Shown here piece by piece: positions 1-9,721 of a stretch of DNA of 64,000 nt. The DNA is from Sarcomyxa edulis. Lineage: Eukaryota > Basidiomycota > Agaricomycetes > Agaricales > Mycenaceae. The DNA lies in assembly GCA_009761415.1 (NCBI GenBank), contig QUOL01000002.1:1612001-1676000 (forward strand), given 5' to 3'. The notes under the pieces were generated by a model. The model was given only the letters and a program-made list of their open reading frames with translations, had not been told where the DNA came from and ran no database searches. Every line of letters starts with the position of its first letter. Position 1 is the stretch's first letter. The position numbers and the translations under genes were made by a program.

Positions 1-289
1 ATCTACATGTCATTTATGCCCGTATAGATTCTTCGTAGCTATCCCTCCTTCGCGTCGTATGGAATGGGGCCAACAAATGTCCTCCTTGATCAAACCCGGG
101 GGATACTTGATAACCTTGGTGTATCCTCTGGATCCTCAGACCGACACAGGACCTCCGTTCTTCGTTAGGCCCGAACATTACTTAGAACCTCTTGGAGATG
201 GGTGGGAGAAGGTGTATGATAAGGTGCCAACTCTGAGCGTGCCATCTCATGTTGGGAGGGAAAGAATGGTCGTCTGGAAGAAATTGTAG
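1..289 (+). CDS. Thiol/thiopurine S-methyltransferase family protein, 3' end only
   Basis: This is the last exon of a SAM-dependent methyltransferase whose earlier exons lie outside the window. An intron ends at a TATAG near position 28. The open frame then reads FFVAIPPSRRMEWGQQMSSL, followed by IKPGGYLITLVYPLD, and stops with TAG at 287-289. The pattern 'ALPP..R..W...M..LLKPGG.LI.L.YP' and a C-terminal 'GRE.MVVWK' are hallmarks of the TPMT/thiol methyltransferase fold in fungi and plants. These enzymes methylate thiols or halides. The SAM-binding N-terminal motifs are not visible here, so substrate and exact subfamily cannot be given. The internal ATG at 59 is not a start, because the conserved frame continues upstream to the splice site. 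Confidence 0.8.
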   Translation, partial: STCHLCPYRFFVAIPPSRRMEWGQQMSSLIKPGGYLITLVYPLDPQTDTGPPFFVRPEHYLEPLGDGWEKVYDKVPTLSVPSHVGRERMVVWKKL

Positions 290-502
290 TCTACCTTGTT
301 CTACTTCAAACTTCTAGTGAAGCTGTAACGTTGAGATTCTGGGAGCGCGACGCGACGCGATCTGATTCCCGAAAAGGCAGCCCCAACACGTGTTGTGTTT
401 TTCAAAAAAGTTGGCGGAGTCCGACTGCCCCGATCTCGGGAAGTAACCTGTGTCGACTCTAGAGGTGGCAGGTTTTCCACCATTTGACCAGGTTGTACCA
501 GA

Positions 503-2611
503 ATGCGAAGACCCCCTCTTCCAAAGGGCAGGCTGGCACATCTCTTCCATCCAAAGACACATCCACACCGACCCCTTCATTCTTCTCCACACCGTTCCAA
601 CGCCTCCATCGACCAGGCGCTACCTTCCGATTGTTACGAGACACAACCATTGAGGCCCATCGAAAAAATCCGACAGAGAAAGCTCGCCGACCTATCAAAC
701 GCTTTAACAGAACCCGCCCCTCCCAGTCGTGTGTGGGCATACTACGTCGATCTACTCAATTTCCTCGGATACGAGAAATTACCTGTAGAGATTCATCAGA
801 AGGTCTTGCGGAAATGCACCCCCTCTGTCGCAGATATCCGCATCGCTGCAGGACACCGACTCGAGAAGGACCGGATTCCCACAAATCCGCACTATCATGA
901 AGGTCGTTTCCAAACTATCATTCAAAATATCCGCTCCCTTGGCCAGACACCTACGTTGGACGACTACCATTTCATCTTGGAACAGTTTGCTGCGGTGGGA
1001 CATTATAGCGGTGCAATGCAGGTGTACAAAGAGTTGACCCATCTAGCTATCGAACCCAGGTTGAAAACGTTTGGTCTATGCCTACAAGCCATTGCCCACC
1101 GGTTAACGCTGCCTTGCCCGGAGGCCAAGCGCCCACGCCTGATTATACAAGTGCAGAAAATGACTGCAGAGCTTCTGGCAGATATGCAGAGATTCCAGAT
1201 GCCGTTGGTATCAGTGAACCTCGATTTGGCTGTCCGGGTCCTGAGTGAGTCGTTGGACGAGGCAGGACTTGAAGCCCTTTTGAAACTGGCCTATGGACTC
1301 GATCTGAAGAATTTGGATCGAGCTCCTCTTGTGGACGAGTCATTCAAGACTGCAGCGGTGGGTACTGGCATCGTCGCGGTCCCCGCACGTCAGCCGTTCT
1401 CGACCGCTGCTCTCAATTCGACCATCGATATGCTCGGTCGCATTGGAAACATCTCAAAGATGGTACAAGCTTTCGAAGTCCTTACACAACCTCTACCTCC
1501 CCAAGCCGCTCGATATTTCTCCTCCACATTCGATGACGACGATGATTTTGGTATCTCCCAAGAACCTCCACCCACCCCGATGTTCCAATATCCGCATGCC
1601 GAACCCAATACCACTACATACAACATTCTCCTCCGACATGTATCGAGAAGCGGTCACTCGGTGTTTGCTCGCCACTATTTACTTCAAGCGATGAGACTGG
1701 ACAGAGATACGGATACGAAACTTCGTTGGGAGCTCATGCCGAACCCAAAATATGGGCCGGGAAAACCAATAGAGGAGGTCCTTGCTCCGCATTTCTCTAT
1801 CAATCGAGACGCTGTGTTATCGGTATTCGGCGAGTCCAATCGACATAAAGATATGGCGTTGATGCGTTGGTTGTTCTATAAACTTCCAACAATCATCAGG
1901 CGCAAAAAGAACGACATACTATTTTACACGAAGTACCGCGATGCTTTATTGGAGGCCGAGGAGGCGCTACAAGAAGATTCCGACGATGAAACACCACCAT
2001 CGTCAGCCCATCGTTCTTCCATTCTTTCTGGACGCCCTACGACCGGCCGGAAGCCACCCGCTGAAAACGTTCTAGACGTCGACCTCGACGCACCGCCCAT
2101 CATAAAACCACCTCCCGTTAAATATTTCGACATCAATCTTCATATCCGCCTTCTAGAGCGCGACCACAGACAAATCACTGTGTTCTCTGAGCGCGTGAGG
2201 GACGTTCTCGGACGAAGTACTCAACGAATAAAGGAACGTCTGGGTCGGCGAATTTGGAAGGGCAAGGACATATACCTTTCCGCCCATTCAGGTGGACAGC
2301 GAACAAAAGTGTCTCGGGAAAGGTGGAAGGAGATCGTGAACTATCAGCCTCGCCAGGTCGGACCTAGCAAGCTACACCCCTGGGTGAAAGAATTTGCGCA
2401 GTATAAAATACCATCTAACAAGGAATCTCTACGTCAAGTCGCTCCTCATATCCAACCAGGGTGGCTAGCTAGTCATCGAGGCTGGCAACTAGCCGCGAAG
2501 ACAATTGTTCCCATGTCGTCGTCAGCGAACTCCGCACACACGAACTCACAAAATATACCTGTCGCAAATCCAGAAGAGCCACCATCAAAGGACACTGGAT
2601 CACGGCCTTGA
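503..2611 (+). CDS. Mitochondrial pentatricopeptide-repeat-like protein (702 aa, intronless)
   Basis: A single 702-codon frame from the first in-frame ATG; an in-frame TGA lies just upstream at 485. The N-terminus (MRRPPLPKGRLAHLFHPKTH, then HRPLHSSPHRS) is rich in Arg and His, without acids, and resembles a mitochondrial presequence. Helical-hairpin motifs typical of PPR proteins appear near residues 155-205 (DDYHFILEQFAAVGHYSGAM) and near residues 370-400 (PNTTTYNILLRHVSRSGHSV). PPR proteins bind organellar RNA and act in its maturation or translation. A low-complexity acidic and Pro-rich stretch lies around residues 485-540, before a basic C-terminal third. The absence of introns is unusual among its neighbours. 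No specific orthologue was recognised, so the RNA target is unknown. A small upstream exon cannot be excluded. Confidence 0.72.
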   Translation: MRRPPLPKGRLAHLFHPKTHPHRPLHSSPHRSNASIDQALPSDCYETQPLRPIEKIRQRKLADLSNALTEPAPPSRVWAYYVDLLNFLGYEKLPVEIHQKVLRKCTPSVADIRIAAGHRLEKDRIPTNPHYHEGRFQTIIQNIRSLGQTPTLDDYHFILEQFAAVGHYSGAMQVYKELTHLAIEPRLKTFGLCLQAIAHRLTLPCPEAKRPRLIIQVQKMTAELLADMQRFQMPLVSVNLDLAVRVLSESLDEAGLEALLKLAYGLDLKNLDRAPLVDESFKTAAVGTGIVAVPARQPFSTAALNSTIDMLGRIGNISKMVQAFEVLTQPLPPQAARYFSSTFDDDDDFGISQEPPPTPMFQYPHAEPNTTTYNILLRHVSRSGHSVFARHYLLQAMRLDRDTDTKLRWELMPNPKYGPGKPIEEVLAPHFSINRDAVLSVFGESNRHKDMALMRWLFYKLPTIIRRKKNDILFYTKYRDALLEAEEALQEDSDDETPPSSAHRSSILSGRPTTGRKPPAENVLDVDLDAPPIIKPPPVKYFDINLHIRLLERDHRQITVFSERVRDVLGRSTQRIKERLGRRIWKGKDIYLSAHSGGQRTKVSRERWKEIVNYQPRQVGPSKLHPWVKEFAQYKIPSNKESLRQVAPHIQPGWLASHRGWQLAAKTIVPMSSSANSAHTNSQNIPVANPEEPPSKDTGSRP

Positions 2612-3074
2612 GCGTTTCGTTGTCAGCGAAAGAGTTTAACTCTCTTGTTCGTGATCTTTTTCCCCCTTATGCAGAAAGAAATCTGATCTTTACTTTAGCA
2701 CACAAACGTTCGTGGATCCTCCAGCAGGTATGTGATATTGTCTCTGGACTATGATAGCATGACTCACGATCTGTGATATATAGGACACCAAACAATCATG
2801 ATACCATCATGCACACTACATACCTACCTGCCAACAAAGTGTTTGTGGCGGGGACGCATCGGGGCTCTTTCTGACTCCGCATCTCTCGGTGTATATACTG
2901 GTGACCTAGCTAGTGTACCAGTACAAAGATGTTCTCCGCGCGTGGGGACCAACTGAGGCGAGAGGCGGGAGTGGAATATAATTAGCACGTGATTCGTACG
3001 CGTCGTTGAAGTTGATTATCACAGCAGCTCAAAACGCGTCCAAACGTTCATCTTCCCTCAAAACTCCAACCGCC
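2612..3074. other. Intergenic region between PPR-like gene and unknown Ser-rich gene
   Basis: No coding frame with fungal codon character was seen. The segment holds the 3' untranslated region of the PPR-like gene and the promoter and leader of the next gene, including GC-rich patches near 2845-2970. No tRNA-like or repeat structure was noticed. Confidence 0.5.
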
Positions 3075-4334
3075 ATGTCTGAAACCTACACTCCCGCTTT
3101 CTCTAGAACAAATGACTCGTATCGGGGGCGTTGCTGTACTCATAAACGCCGCTATTCTGTCTCTGGATCTAGTCGACAAGCCTCATTGAAGAATCTTGCT
3201 CTTGACATACGTGAGGGGGAATTGACGGCCGCCCAGCTCCTTCGAACCTTTGATATAGATCTGGACAGCGCGATAGCTCCTGAACACACTCTCACTACGT
3301 CGACAAGCGCTCCGAGCAGTACTTCTCTCGAGATCAATCACAGTGACGGCCGTACTCCAGGCGACGAGACATTCGAGCATCCGTTCCTTTCTACCCCTCT
3401 ACGCTTGAAACATTTCCCAAGAATCAGTCCTGGTGTTCTCAGAGGCATCCTTCGTTCTCCGTCCCTTCGCGCGCCCAGTCCTGATGGTAGCTTCTCTGAC
3501 GATATGTCACTTTTGTCCGTCTATAGTCAGATCTCGGACTCGCCCGCCTTGGACCAGCCTATATCCCAACCTCAGAAGAAGCTCGAAAAGGACTTTTGTC
3601 CCCTCACCCCTCCGCTCACAGCGCGTCCACCTTGTCTAAGTCGGTTCCCAAGTCTTGTTGGAGCGGACTTGCCTGTTATCGAGAAGCACACTCGGGATGA
3701 ACATGTCCAGGACACGAAAGTGATTACGCATACTACACGCACCGAGCAGAGTCACCTAGAATTTGACCTCGAGAAGCACGACGCCCACCCCCACGTCGCC
3801 ACACTGGCAGGACGCACGAGCACCTTGTTATCATCAACAGCGTTACGTGACCACCATAGAGTCGTCGACGAACTCAAAGGAATGGAGGGTACCAGTCTCG
3901 ACGATAGAAGACGAAATCTCGTTTCTTCCCTTCGCATGTCCGAATCCTTGACAGAGTTTCCTTTCCCGCAATCCGACTCGGATGCCAGTATCTGCTCCTC
4001 AGAAACTGGACCTGCAACTCCTCCTCTGTCTAGTCTGAACCTCTGTCTCAAAAAAAGCCTGAAGGTCGATACCGTCGAGGTTACTCGAACCAAGGATCCC
4101 TCCTCGCTCCAGGCGTATCCGCACTCTCGTGTCCGTATTTCGAGCAGGCCACTGCGAAATCCGGGCTCCTTGGACTTGGAGTTCGCGCGACTCTTGCTGC
4201 AGCGGGCAGTGGAAGAGGAGGAAGAGGCCAGGGAACTAAAGCTGCTAGCGCAGAAATTGGAGAAGCTTGCGAAAGGTAGAAGAGAGCTTGCTAGGGTTGT
4301 TGCCCAAGGTTCGAATGGCAAGATTTTGAGGTAG
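3075..4334 (+). CDS. Hypothetical Ser-rich protein with C-terminal coiled coil (419 aa)
   Basis: One uninterrupted frame. The first in-frame ATG is at 3075 (MSETYTPAFSRTNDSY); the frame is open for 23 codons further upstream but without an ATG. The protein is rich in Ser, Thr and Pro, with many possible phosphosites and long disordered stretches. The last 60 residues are strongly helical and charged (LLLQRAVEEEEEARELKLLA, then QKLEKLAKGRRELARVV), which suggests a coiled coil and a protein-protein contact. A short ordered-looking segment near residues 35-65 (LKNLALDIREGELTAAQLLR) may be a helix. No enzyme motif, signal peptide or membrane span is visible. I do not recognise the family. It is transcribed towards the convergent PCH2 gene. 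Confidence 0.65.
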   Translation: MSETYTPAFSRTNDSYRGRCCTHKRRYSVSGSSRQASLKNLALDIREGELTAAQLLRTFDIDLDSAIAPEHTLTTSTSAPSSTSLEINHSDGRTPGDETFEHPFLSTPLRLKHFPRISPGVLRGILRSPSLRAPSPDGSFSDDMSLLSVYSQISDSPALDQPISQPQKKLEKDFCPLTPPLTARPPCLSRFPSLVGADLPVIEKHTRDEHVQDTKVITHTTRTEQSHLEFDLEKHDAHPHVATLAGRTSTLLSSTALRDHHRVVDELKGMEGTSLDDRRRNLVSSLRMSESLTEFPFPQSDSDASICSSETGPATPPLSSLNLCLKKSLKVDTVEVTRTKDPSSLQAYPHSRVRISSRPLRNPGSLDLEFARLLLQRAVEEEEEARELKLLAQKLEKLAKGRRELARVVAQGSNGKILR

Positions 4335-4653
4335 TCCGTGGCTTGTGTGCATTCTTATTCGTGAGTCCTTCGAAATCGGGTTTCTTCTGTGATACGACTG
4401 ACCTTGCATTATCCATAGCTACTCCTTGTTTGTGTCTTTCCATCTGGTACATTTGGGTCCTTTTTTTCCATGGGTTTCTCGTCGAATGATCTTACTACAA
4501 TATAAACTGCATATTTGAGGTCCCTATAATACAATATCCCGAGTCATGTAATCAAATATACAATGGTGGCATGTTGTAATGTATGCGAGTGAACGCAGTC
4601 CTTCGGAAAACATTGGAAAGCAAACGATAGCAAGAAAACAACGAATGCACAAA
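4335..4653. other. Convergent intergenic region (3' ends of unknown gene and PCH2)
   Basis: AT-rich, with ATA/TTT runs near 4490-4560 fitting 3' untranslated and polyadenylation regions of the two convergent genes. No gene was seen. Confidence 0.5.
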
Positions 4654-6644
4654 TTAGCCAGAGAACCGTTCAAGCTCCTTGGCTTGCTCTATGATTACCT
4701 TTTCCATACCATCTAGCCAAACTTCTACATCCGCGCCGGACCCTGACCCCATTCTGGATCCGGAACTGCCTCTAGCTCCGTTGATTATTGGCTCCTTCCT
4801 CGAACTTTTCGTTGGCCGGCTAGAAGGTGTGTTGGACGCTGATACTGGGACTGAGGCAGAAGAGGCAGAGATCAAGGAGGCGAAACTTCCTACACCGATG
4901 TAACGTGCGAGGGCGAGGACTGGGAGACGTCGTAATGCACGGCCTGACATGCCTTGTTTCTGTATATCATATCAATAAGCATTTGCAGGAGGCTTGAGAA
5001 TGATAACGGAAATAGACTAACCCTGCACTGGGCTGCTAGTCCTAATAATCTCAATGCGACATTCTTGGATCTTTCATGTGGGTCAACAGGATGAGAATGT
5101 CCGCCATTTCTTTGCTGCTCAGCAGACGGTTGAGTGTATGCTGCCGAGAGTTCGTACATTTTGGCTTCTTTGAGGGTTGGCACGTTCTGTGGTCCGGTGT
5201 TCATGAGTGACGCCACATTGACTGGAGAGGACTGGAACATACGACAGCTGATACGATTCCTTTCCCTACAATCTCGGACAGACACGTACGGAGAATTTCA
5301 TAGATTGCTTCACGAGATGGAAGATCGACATATTGAACGATATCGGCGCGGTCAACGAATGCGGAGTCTATTGCGACGGGTTGAATACGGGATTTCACAA
5401 GACTTGGAATGCGACTGACCGATAGCCTTTGCAAGGTTGCTGGTAGACATGACCAATACATTTTTCTTGTGTTTGAGTTTATCTAGCTGGGTAAGTAGGG
5501 CATTTACGACCTGCAATATACATGTCAGAAGATACTTCCGTAAAGGCAAAGGTATGGTATACCCTTAGCCCATCTGATGGTTCAGTGCCTGCCATCGCGC
5601 CGGCTCTGGCGGCAGTCAACGACTCGACTTCATCTATGAGAGGGAGGTTCAGCAAATCGCTACTGCAGTATCGTATAAAACGACAAACCGATGAGCACCA
5701 CGACAAAAGTGTCCTCTTCCTCAACTAGCTCATTGATACTGCTGAAGAGACGTTGCACGAGTTTTCCCGATTCGGAGAACCACTTGGAGAACAAGGAATG
5801 CGAGTTTATCTCAAGAAGACGAGAATGGGGGTAACTATTGGATTTGGGATATGAAGAATTGTCAGAGGTCACAATCGAAATTGAAAGCATACCGATGTGA
5901 CAATCGTATCGAGAGTTTCTGAGCCAGAGCTCGACACAGAGAGGTTTTTCCCGTACCAGGAGGACCGTGTAAGAGGACCACCCGATTCCAAGAAACCAGA
6001 TTGACTGAAGGGGAATGTAAGCGTCGAGACCCTTGAAAGACGCGTTCAACTCACAGTCTACATTAGCATCGCTGAACACCAGTGTGGCATGGATGTAATC
6101 CAGTAGTTTCATCTTGATATCATCTGCATATATCAGGCTGTCCCACAATCCTTCCCAACTTCGATTAGGCAACTCGCAGACACTGGCCGCCATCGTTTCG
6201 TCGCCCTCGTCGTCTCTGACTCCACCGCCGCTGTTCGAAAATTCCTCGAAAGAATCGGAGTCATTTGGTTGATAGACATGAATGTTGAGTGCCATCTCTT
6301 CGAGAGTGAGAGAAGGCGATGGACACGATGACTCTGAGACAACTATGCGCTCAACGGAAGACGCAAGACCCGGAATCTCCTCCCAGCCTTCCAAAACGGA
6401 TGGAAGACATATCCTGTCGAATGACGAGGTCAAATAAGCGTGAACTTGATTTCGTATGGTATCGAAACGAGCGGTAGTACGAGGTTGTACACGGACTTCA
6501 ACTAAAATAATTTCTAAGTGAAAACGCTCAATCAAAGTCGCGTAAAGCAGGCTTACCATGTACCGCCCATTGACTAAGTGGCATTGGATGGGCGTCAGAA
6601 TTTGAATCTTGAGAAGAGAACATTGCGATATCAGGTTCTGTCAT
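4654..6644 (-). CDS. PCH2: Pachytene checkpoint protein 2 homologue (PCH2/TRIP13 AAA+ ATPase), 516 aa
   Basis: Nine exons joined by hand: 6644-6557, 6501-6055, 6004-5893, 5834-5689, 5633-5563, 5510-5420, 5367-5243, 5186-5022 and 4959-4654. Their total of 1551 nt is in frame. The product has the TRIP13 signature: [20 protein letters not shown] followed by [20 protein letters not shown] (Walker A near residue 192), [19 protein letters not shown], Walker [17 protein letters not shown] near 265, sensor region [20 protein letters not shown], and a C-terminal [18 protein letters not shown]. The enzyme is a hexameric ATPase that remodels HORMA-domain proteins in meiotic prophase and in the spindle checkpoint. 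A Ser/Gly-rich insert of about 50 residues lies near the C-terminus (around 4700-4860). The exon-7 donor was placed at 5242 (GTATGT) because the alternative at the GTACGT would remove the conserved [12 protein letters not shown] segment. Confidence 0.92.
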
Positions 6645-6780
6645 GTCGAAGTTGTGTCCTAAATTTCGTTTTCGTTGAACGCGCTTGGATAGGCTTCGCC
6701 GCAAACAACACGTCAACAAATCTTTGCACATGCTCGTGACCGTCGATGACTTTGCCTCCGACTCACTCGCTCACCATCAC

Positions 6781-6812
6781 CACGTCCACCCACGTCCACC
6801 CACGTCCAACTA
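6781..6812. repeat. Short tandem repeat, unit CACCCACGTC-like
   Basis: Three near-identical copies of a 10-nt unit (CACGTCCACC / CACGTCCACC / CACGTCCAAC) follow one another in the PCH2-P450 intergenic region. It is a simple sequence repeat; whether the CACGTC cores bind a factor is unknown. Confidence 0.7.
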
Positions 6813-7145
6813 TGGGTCAATTTCATTCTCAAAGTCTATAGAACTGTGTCTTTGGCGGCCGTGTGCCTCTGCATATGATCATTAACGTGCTGCAATGCAG
6901 TCAGAGTATGTTTTTCCTCTTTTCTAGCGCAAGGAGTACACCGGATCTACTCCACACATAGTAATCATTGTGGCCGCTCGCCTTCTGACTTGTATGCGCC
7001 GTATCCCCGATCAATACCAAATCACATTTGGAGAACTTCTACCCCAAAGACCTCCTTCTTGGCTTCTTGTTGATCTCGCAGGGCCTATTGGCAATTATTT
7101 TGCGGGCTTTCGGCTTCCCCGGTGGGTCATAAATTGCTCATTGCT

Positions 7146-7174
7146 ACGCCACAGATGATCCCGGATCCTGTATA
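7146..7174 (+). promoter_or_regulatory. 29-nt block conserved between P450-1 and P450-2 promoters
   Basis: Starts ACGCCACAGATGATCCCGGA and continues to CTGTATA. It matches the block at 9659-9687 at 26 of 29 positions by eye. It sits 89 nt before the P450-1 ATG. It may be a retained promoter element or just residual similarity from the duplication. Confidence 0.5.
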
Positions 7175-7234
7175 CCACCTTGTGAAAAAATGTATTTATG
7201 ACCGTGAAAGTTGGATCGTAGTCCTTCAAACACC

Positions 7235-9138
7235 ATGGACACTCTTGTACAGCTCAGTACTATCCAGGCCGTGATCTGTCTTAGCATCGTCCTTCTATCT
7301 GGACTCGTAGTGCGCCGGCTTTTCGTCCATCCACTTCGCCGTTTTCCTGGACCAAAATTAGCGGCCGTCACTTGGAGTTACAAGGCATACTATGCTCTCA
7401 AGGGTGGTAAAATGCTTCAAAATGTCGAGAGGTTGCACGAAAACTATGGTAGGCATTCACCTTCTGCACTTGCTATGCTCGCTCAAATTGCTCTCTTGGT
7501 TCACCTAGGCCCTGTGGTAAGAGTAGCCCCAGACGAGGTCAGCTAAGCTTCGAAGGTCTGTAGAGTACTCACTGAGCTGATAGATATTGTGATATCAGTT
7601 AAGCTTCAACGACCCTCGTGCATATCTCGACATATACTCCTCAGGGTCCAAGTTTACGAAGGACCCATCTTTTTACAAGATGTTTGGTCAGGACGAGGCC
7701 TCATTTGGCTTCACTGATCCCGGCAAGTCGAAAGCACGGAGAGAAATCTTGAACCCTCTGTTTTCGCGCCGTGCAATCATCAGCTTGGAACATGTCATCC
7801 AACAAAAGGTACGCGACCGAGTCATGCAATCATTGTAGACGTTTCATCACTCTGCTCTGATAGGTGGACAAGCTCGTCTCACAGCTGGTACCTTATTGCG
7901 GCAAGACTCAACCGGTCAACATGGCCTTCGCTTTTCGTTCTGCTACGTTGGATATAATCGCATCGTACTGCTTCGATCATTCGTTCGACACACTCAGTGT
8001 TCACGACTTTAGCCATCCTATCATTTCTATCGCCCAAAAGCTAATATCCTCATTCTGGGTATTCAAGTACCTCCCAGTCATGAGCTTCGTTCGTCGAGAA
8101 CCTCCGGAATGGATAGTGGCGACCCTACCTCCGAGTGTTCAAGCCATGACTCGACTTCGGAAACAATTTGCTGCCGAGATTGACACTCTGCTCGCCAATC
8201 CAGAGAAACTAGAAGGCGCAGAACACGAGACTGTCTATCACCATCTACTCAACCCGCATCTGAGGAAGGCGCACTATCAGACCCCTTCTCGTACATCCCT
8301 AATCGACGAGGCTCTTACGCTCCTTCTGGCGGGAAGCGATACGGTCGGTCATGCCTCATCTGTGGCTACATTCTACGTGTTCAATGATCGAGCTACGAGA
8401 GAAACACTCATGAAGGAACTTCAAAGTGCATGGCCAGACCCCACTATACCCTTTGGGTACGAAAGTCTCGAGAAATTACCGTATCTCGTTCGTATGCAAA
8501 CACTCACCGCATTTTGCACTGAAATCTAACCGATAATCTATAGACAGCCGTCATCAAAGAAGCACTGCGATTTGCGCACGGTGTCGTCTCTCCTCTTCCG
8601 CGAGTAATCGGTCCTGGAGATGCCTATATCGCGGGCCATCACGTTCCAGCTGGCGTAAGTCCAAGTATCCCCGAAGAAGATTATTTTGTTGCTCAAGAAT
8701 ATACTAGACAATCGTATCGATGGGTGCCACGTTCATGCACTACAACAAGGACGTATTTCCTGACCCGCTCAAATTCTCTCCCGAACGATGGTTGCAACCC
8801 AATGCCGGAAAACTAGAGAACTATCTCGTACCTTTCTCAAGAGGGCCGAGAATGTGTCTGGGCATCAAGTAAGGTCTTTCAAGTACTGCTTGCAGCCCGG
8901 AAGAGCTGACATTCTCCCAGCCTTGCGTGGTGCGAGTTATATTTGATTCTAGGAAACGTCTTCAGGAAATTGGATTTGGAGATCTTCGACACTACGTAGG
9001 TGCATTAGTGATCAGGTTGAGAAATCCTGCTGACGAGGCTATCACAGAGTCGATGACTTTCTGAAGTTTCGAGATGTGCTTGTACCGATTCCGGAAGGCA
9101 AAAATTTGCATGTCCTCGTAAAAGATCTTATGTCGTAG
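7235..9138 (+). CDS. Cytochrome P450 monooxygenase, copy 1 of a tandem trio (504 aa)
   Basis: Eight exons: 7235-7448, 7509-7537, 7599-7808, 7864-8487, 8544-8654, 8708-8868, 8921-8995 and 9048-9138; the sum is in frame. An N-terminal membrane anchor (AVICLSIVLLSGLVVRRLF) is followed by a Pro-rich hinge HPLRRFPGPKLAAV, which indicates an ER-bound class II P450. Diagnostic motifs: I-helix AGSDTVGH near residue 307, K-helix KEALR, PERW, and heme loop FSRGPRMCLG with the proximal Cys at about residue 446. The hinge plus 'SYKAYYALKGGKMLQNVERL' resembles the CYP58/trichodiene-oxygenase-like group in fungal genomes; this placement is from memory. Substrate unknown. The start ATG at 7235 is the first ATG of the frame. 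It is head-to-tail with two paralogues. Confidence 0.92.
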
Positions 9139-9224
9139 ATGCTCTTGATGATAGAGCAAATCATCTGATATCTGTAGCTTCCTCAATGGCCACGCTATAC
9201 ATCTTTAGTTGAGTCATCCTCTTG

Positions 9225-9440
9225 AGCTTCGTAAATAGTATGCTTATCTTCCAGCATTGACTTACGTGTATTGTACAGTGCTTTTGATATAGGACAATTG
9301 AGAATTCTTGGATCAATACATAACGTTCTCACAAGCTCGCCAAAGCACCCTTAGGTATACTGCCTTAAAATATCTGCCACTGTGAACTTCAATGCCCTAA
9401 GTGGTAACACTCGCTGGGATCTTGGTACGGCTGCATGGGA
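9225..9440 (+). pseudogene. Decayed 5' flank and start of a further P450 copy
   Basis: Between P450-1 and P450-2 lies sequence similar to the upstream region and first codons of P450-3. Matching pieces include CGCCAAAGCACCCTTAGGTA (9338-9357) against TTGCCAAAGCATTCTTAGGC (12053-12072), and CACTGTGAACTTCAATGCCC (9378-9397) against CACCATGAACTGGAACGCCA (12099-12118). The ATG is GTG here and no P450 frame follows. A further match, CATTGACTTACGTGT with TGTACAGTGCTT (9253-9282), repeats elements at 11837-11869 and 11971-12004. This fits an abortive or decayed duplicate. The extent is approximate. Confidence 0.6.
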
Positions 9441-9658
9441 CAGTATGTATCGTCCCTACCTAATACGAGACATGCACCTGATTCACTGGAATGTATAGGA
9501 CGCGCCGCAATGTTCAATACCTTGTGTGCACTAGATCGCCGATCAAAACTCAGAAAGTTCTTCTCAGTACTCTCTTACTTCTATGCTTCTTGCTGATATT
9601 TTTGAAGCCTTTGCTGTGAAAGCACAGGAGTGGCATAATTTCCGGTGGATTACAAACG

Positions 9659-9687
9659 ACGCCACAGGTGACCCCGGAGCCTGTATA
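9659..9687 (+). promoter_or_regulatory. 29-nt block conserved between P450-2 and P450-1 promoters
   Basis: Counterpart of 7146-7174: ACGCCACAGGTGACCCCGGA then GCCTGTATA, 63 nt before the P450-2 ATG. No equivalent was found before P450-3. Confidence 0.5.
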
Positions 9688-9721
9688 ACGACTGGATTTA
9701 TGGCCATGTTCGGAGCGTTAG

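Larger units (their letters stand above)
6645..7234. promoter_or_regulatory. Divergent intergenic region between PCH2 and P450-1
   Basis: No credible gene. It contains the upstream sequence of both PCH2 (minus) and P450-1 (plus). A short direct repeat with a unit like CACCCACGTC occurs three times near 6781-6812. Nearer P450-1 lies a 29-nt block shared with the P450-2 promoter (listed separately). Confidence 0.5.

Noticed and set aside
3752..4321. 189-codon antisense frame over the unknown Ser-rich gene
   Set aside because: Ser-rich shadow of the plus-strand frame with no start context or motif.
5243..5310. Intron GTACGT...CCAG in PCH2 exon 7
   Set aside because: Although the borders are good, it would remove [12 protein letters not shown], which is conserved in TRIP13; the donor at 5242 fits better.
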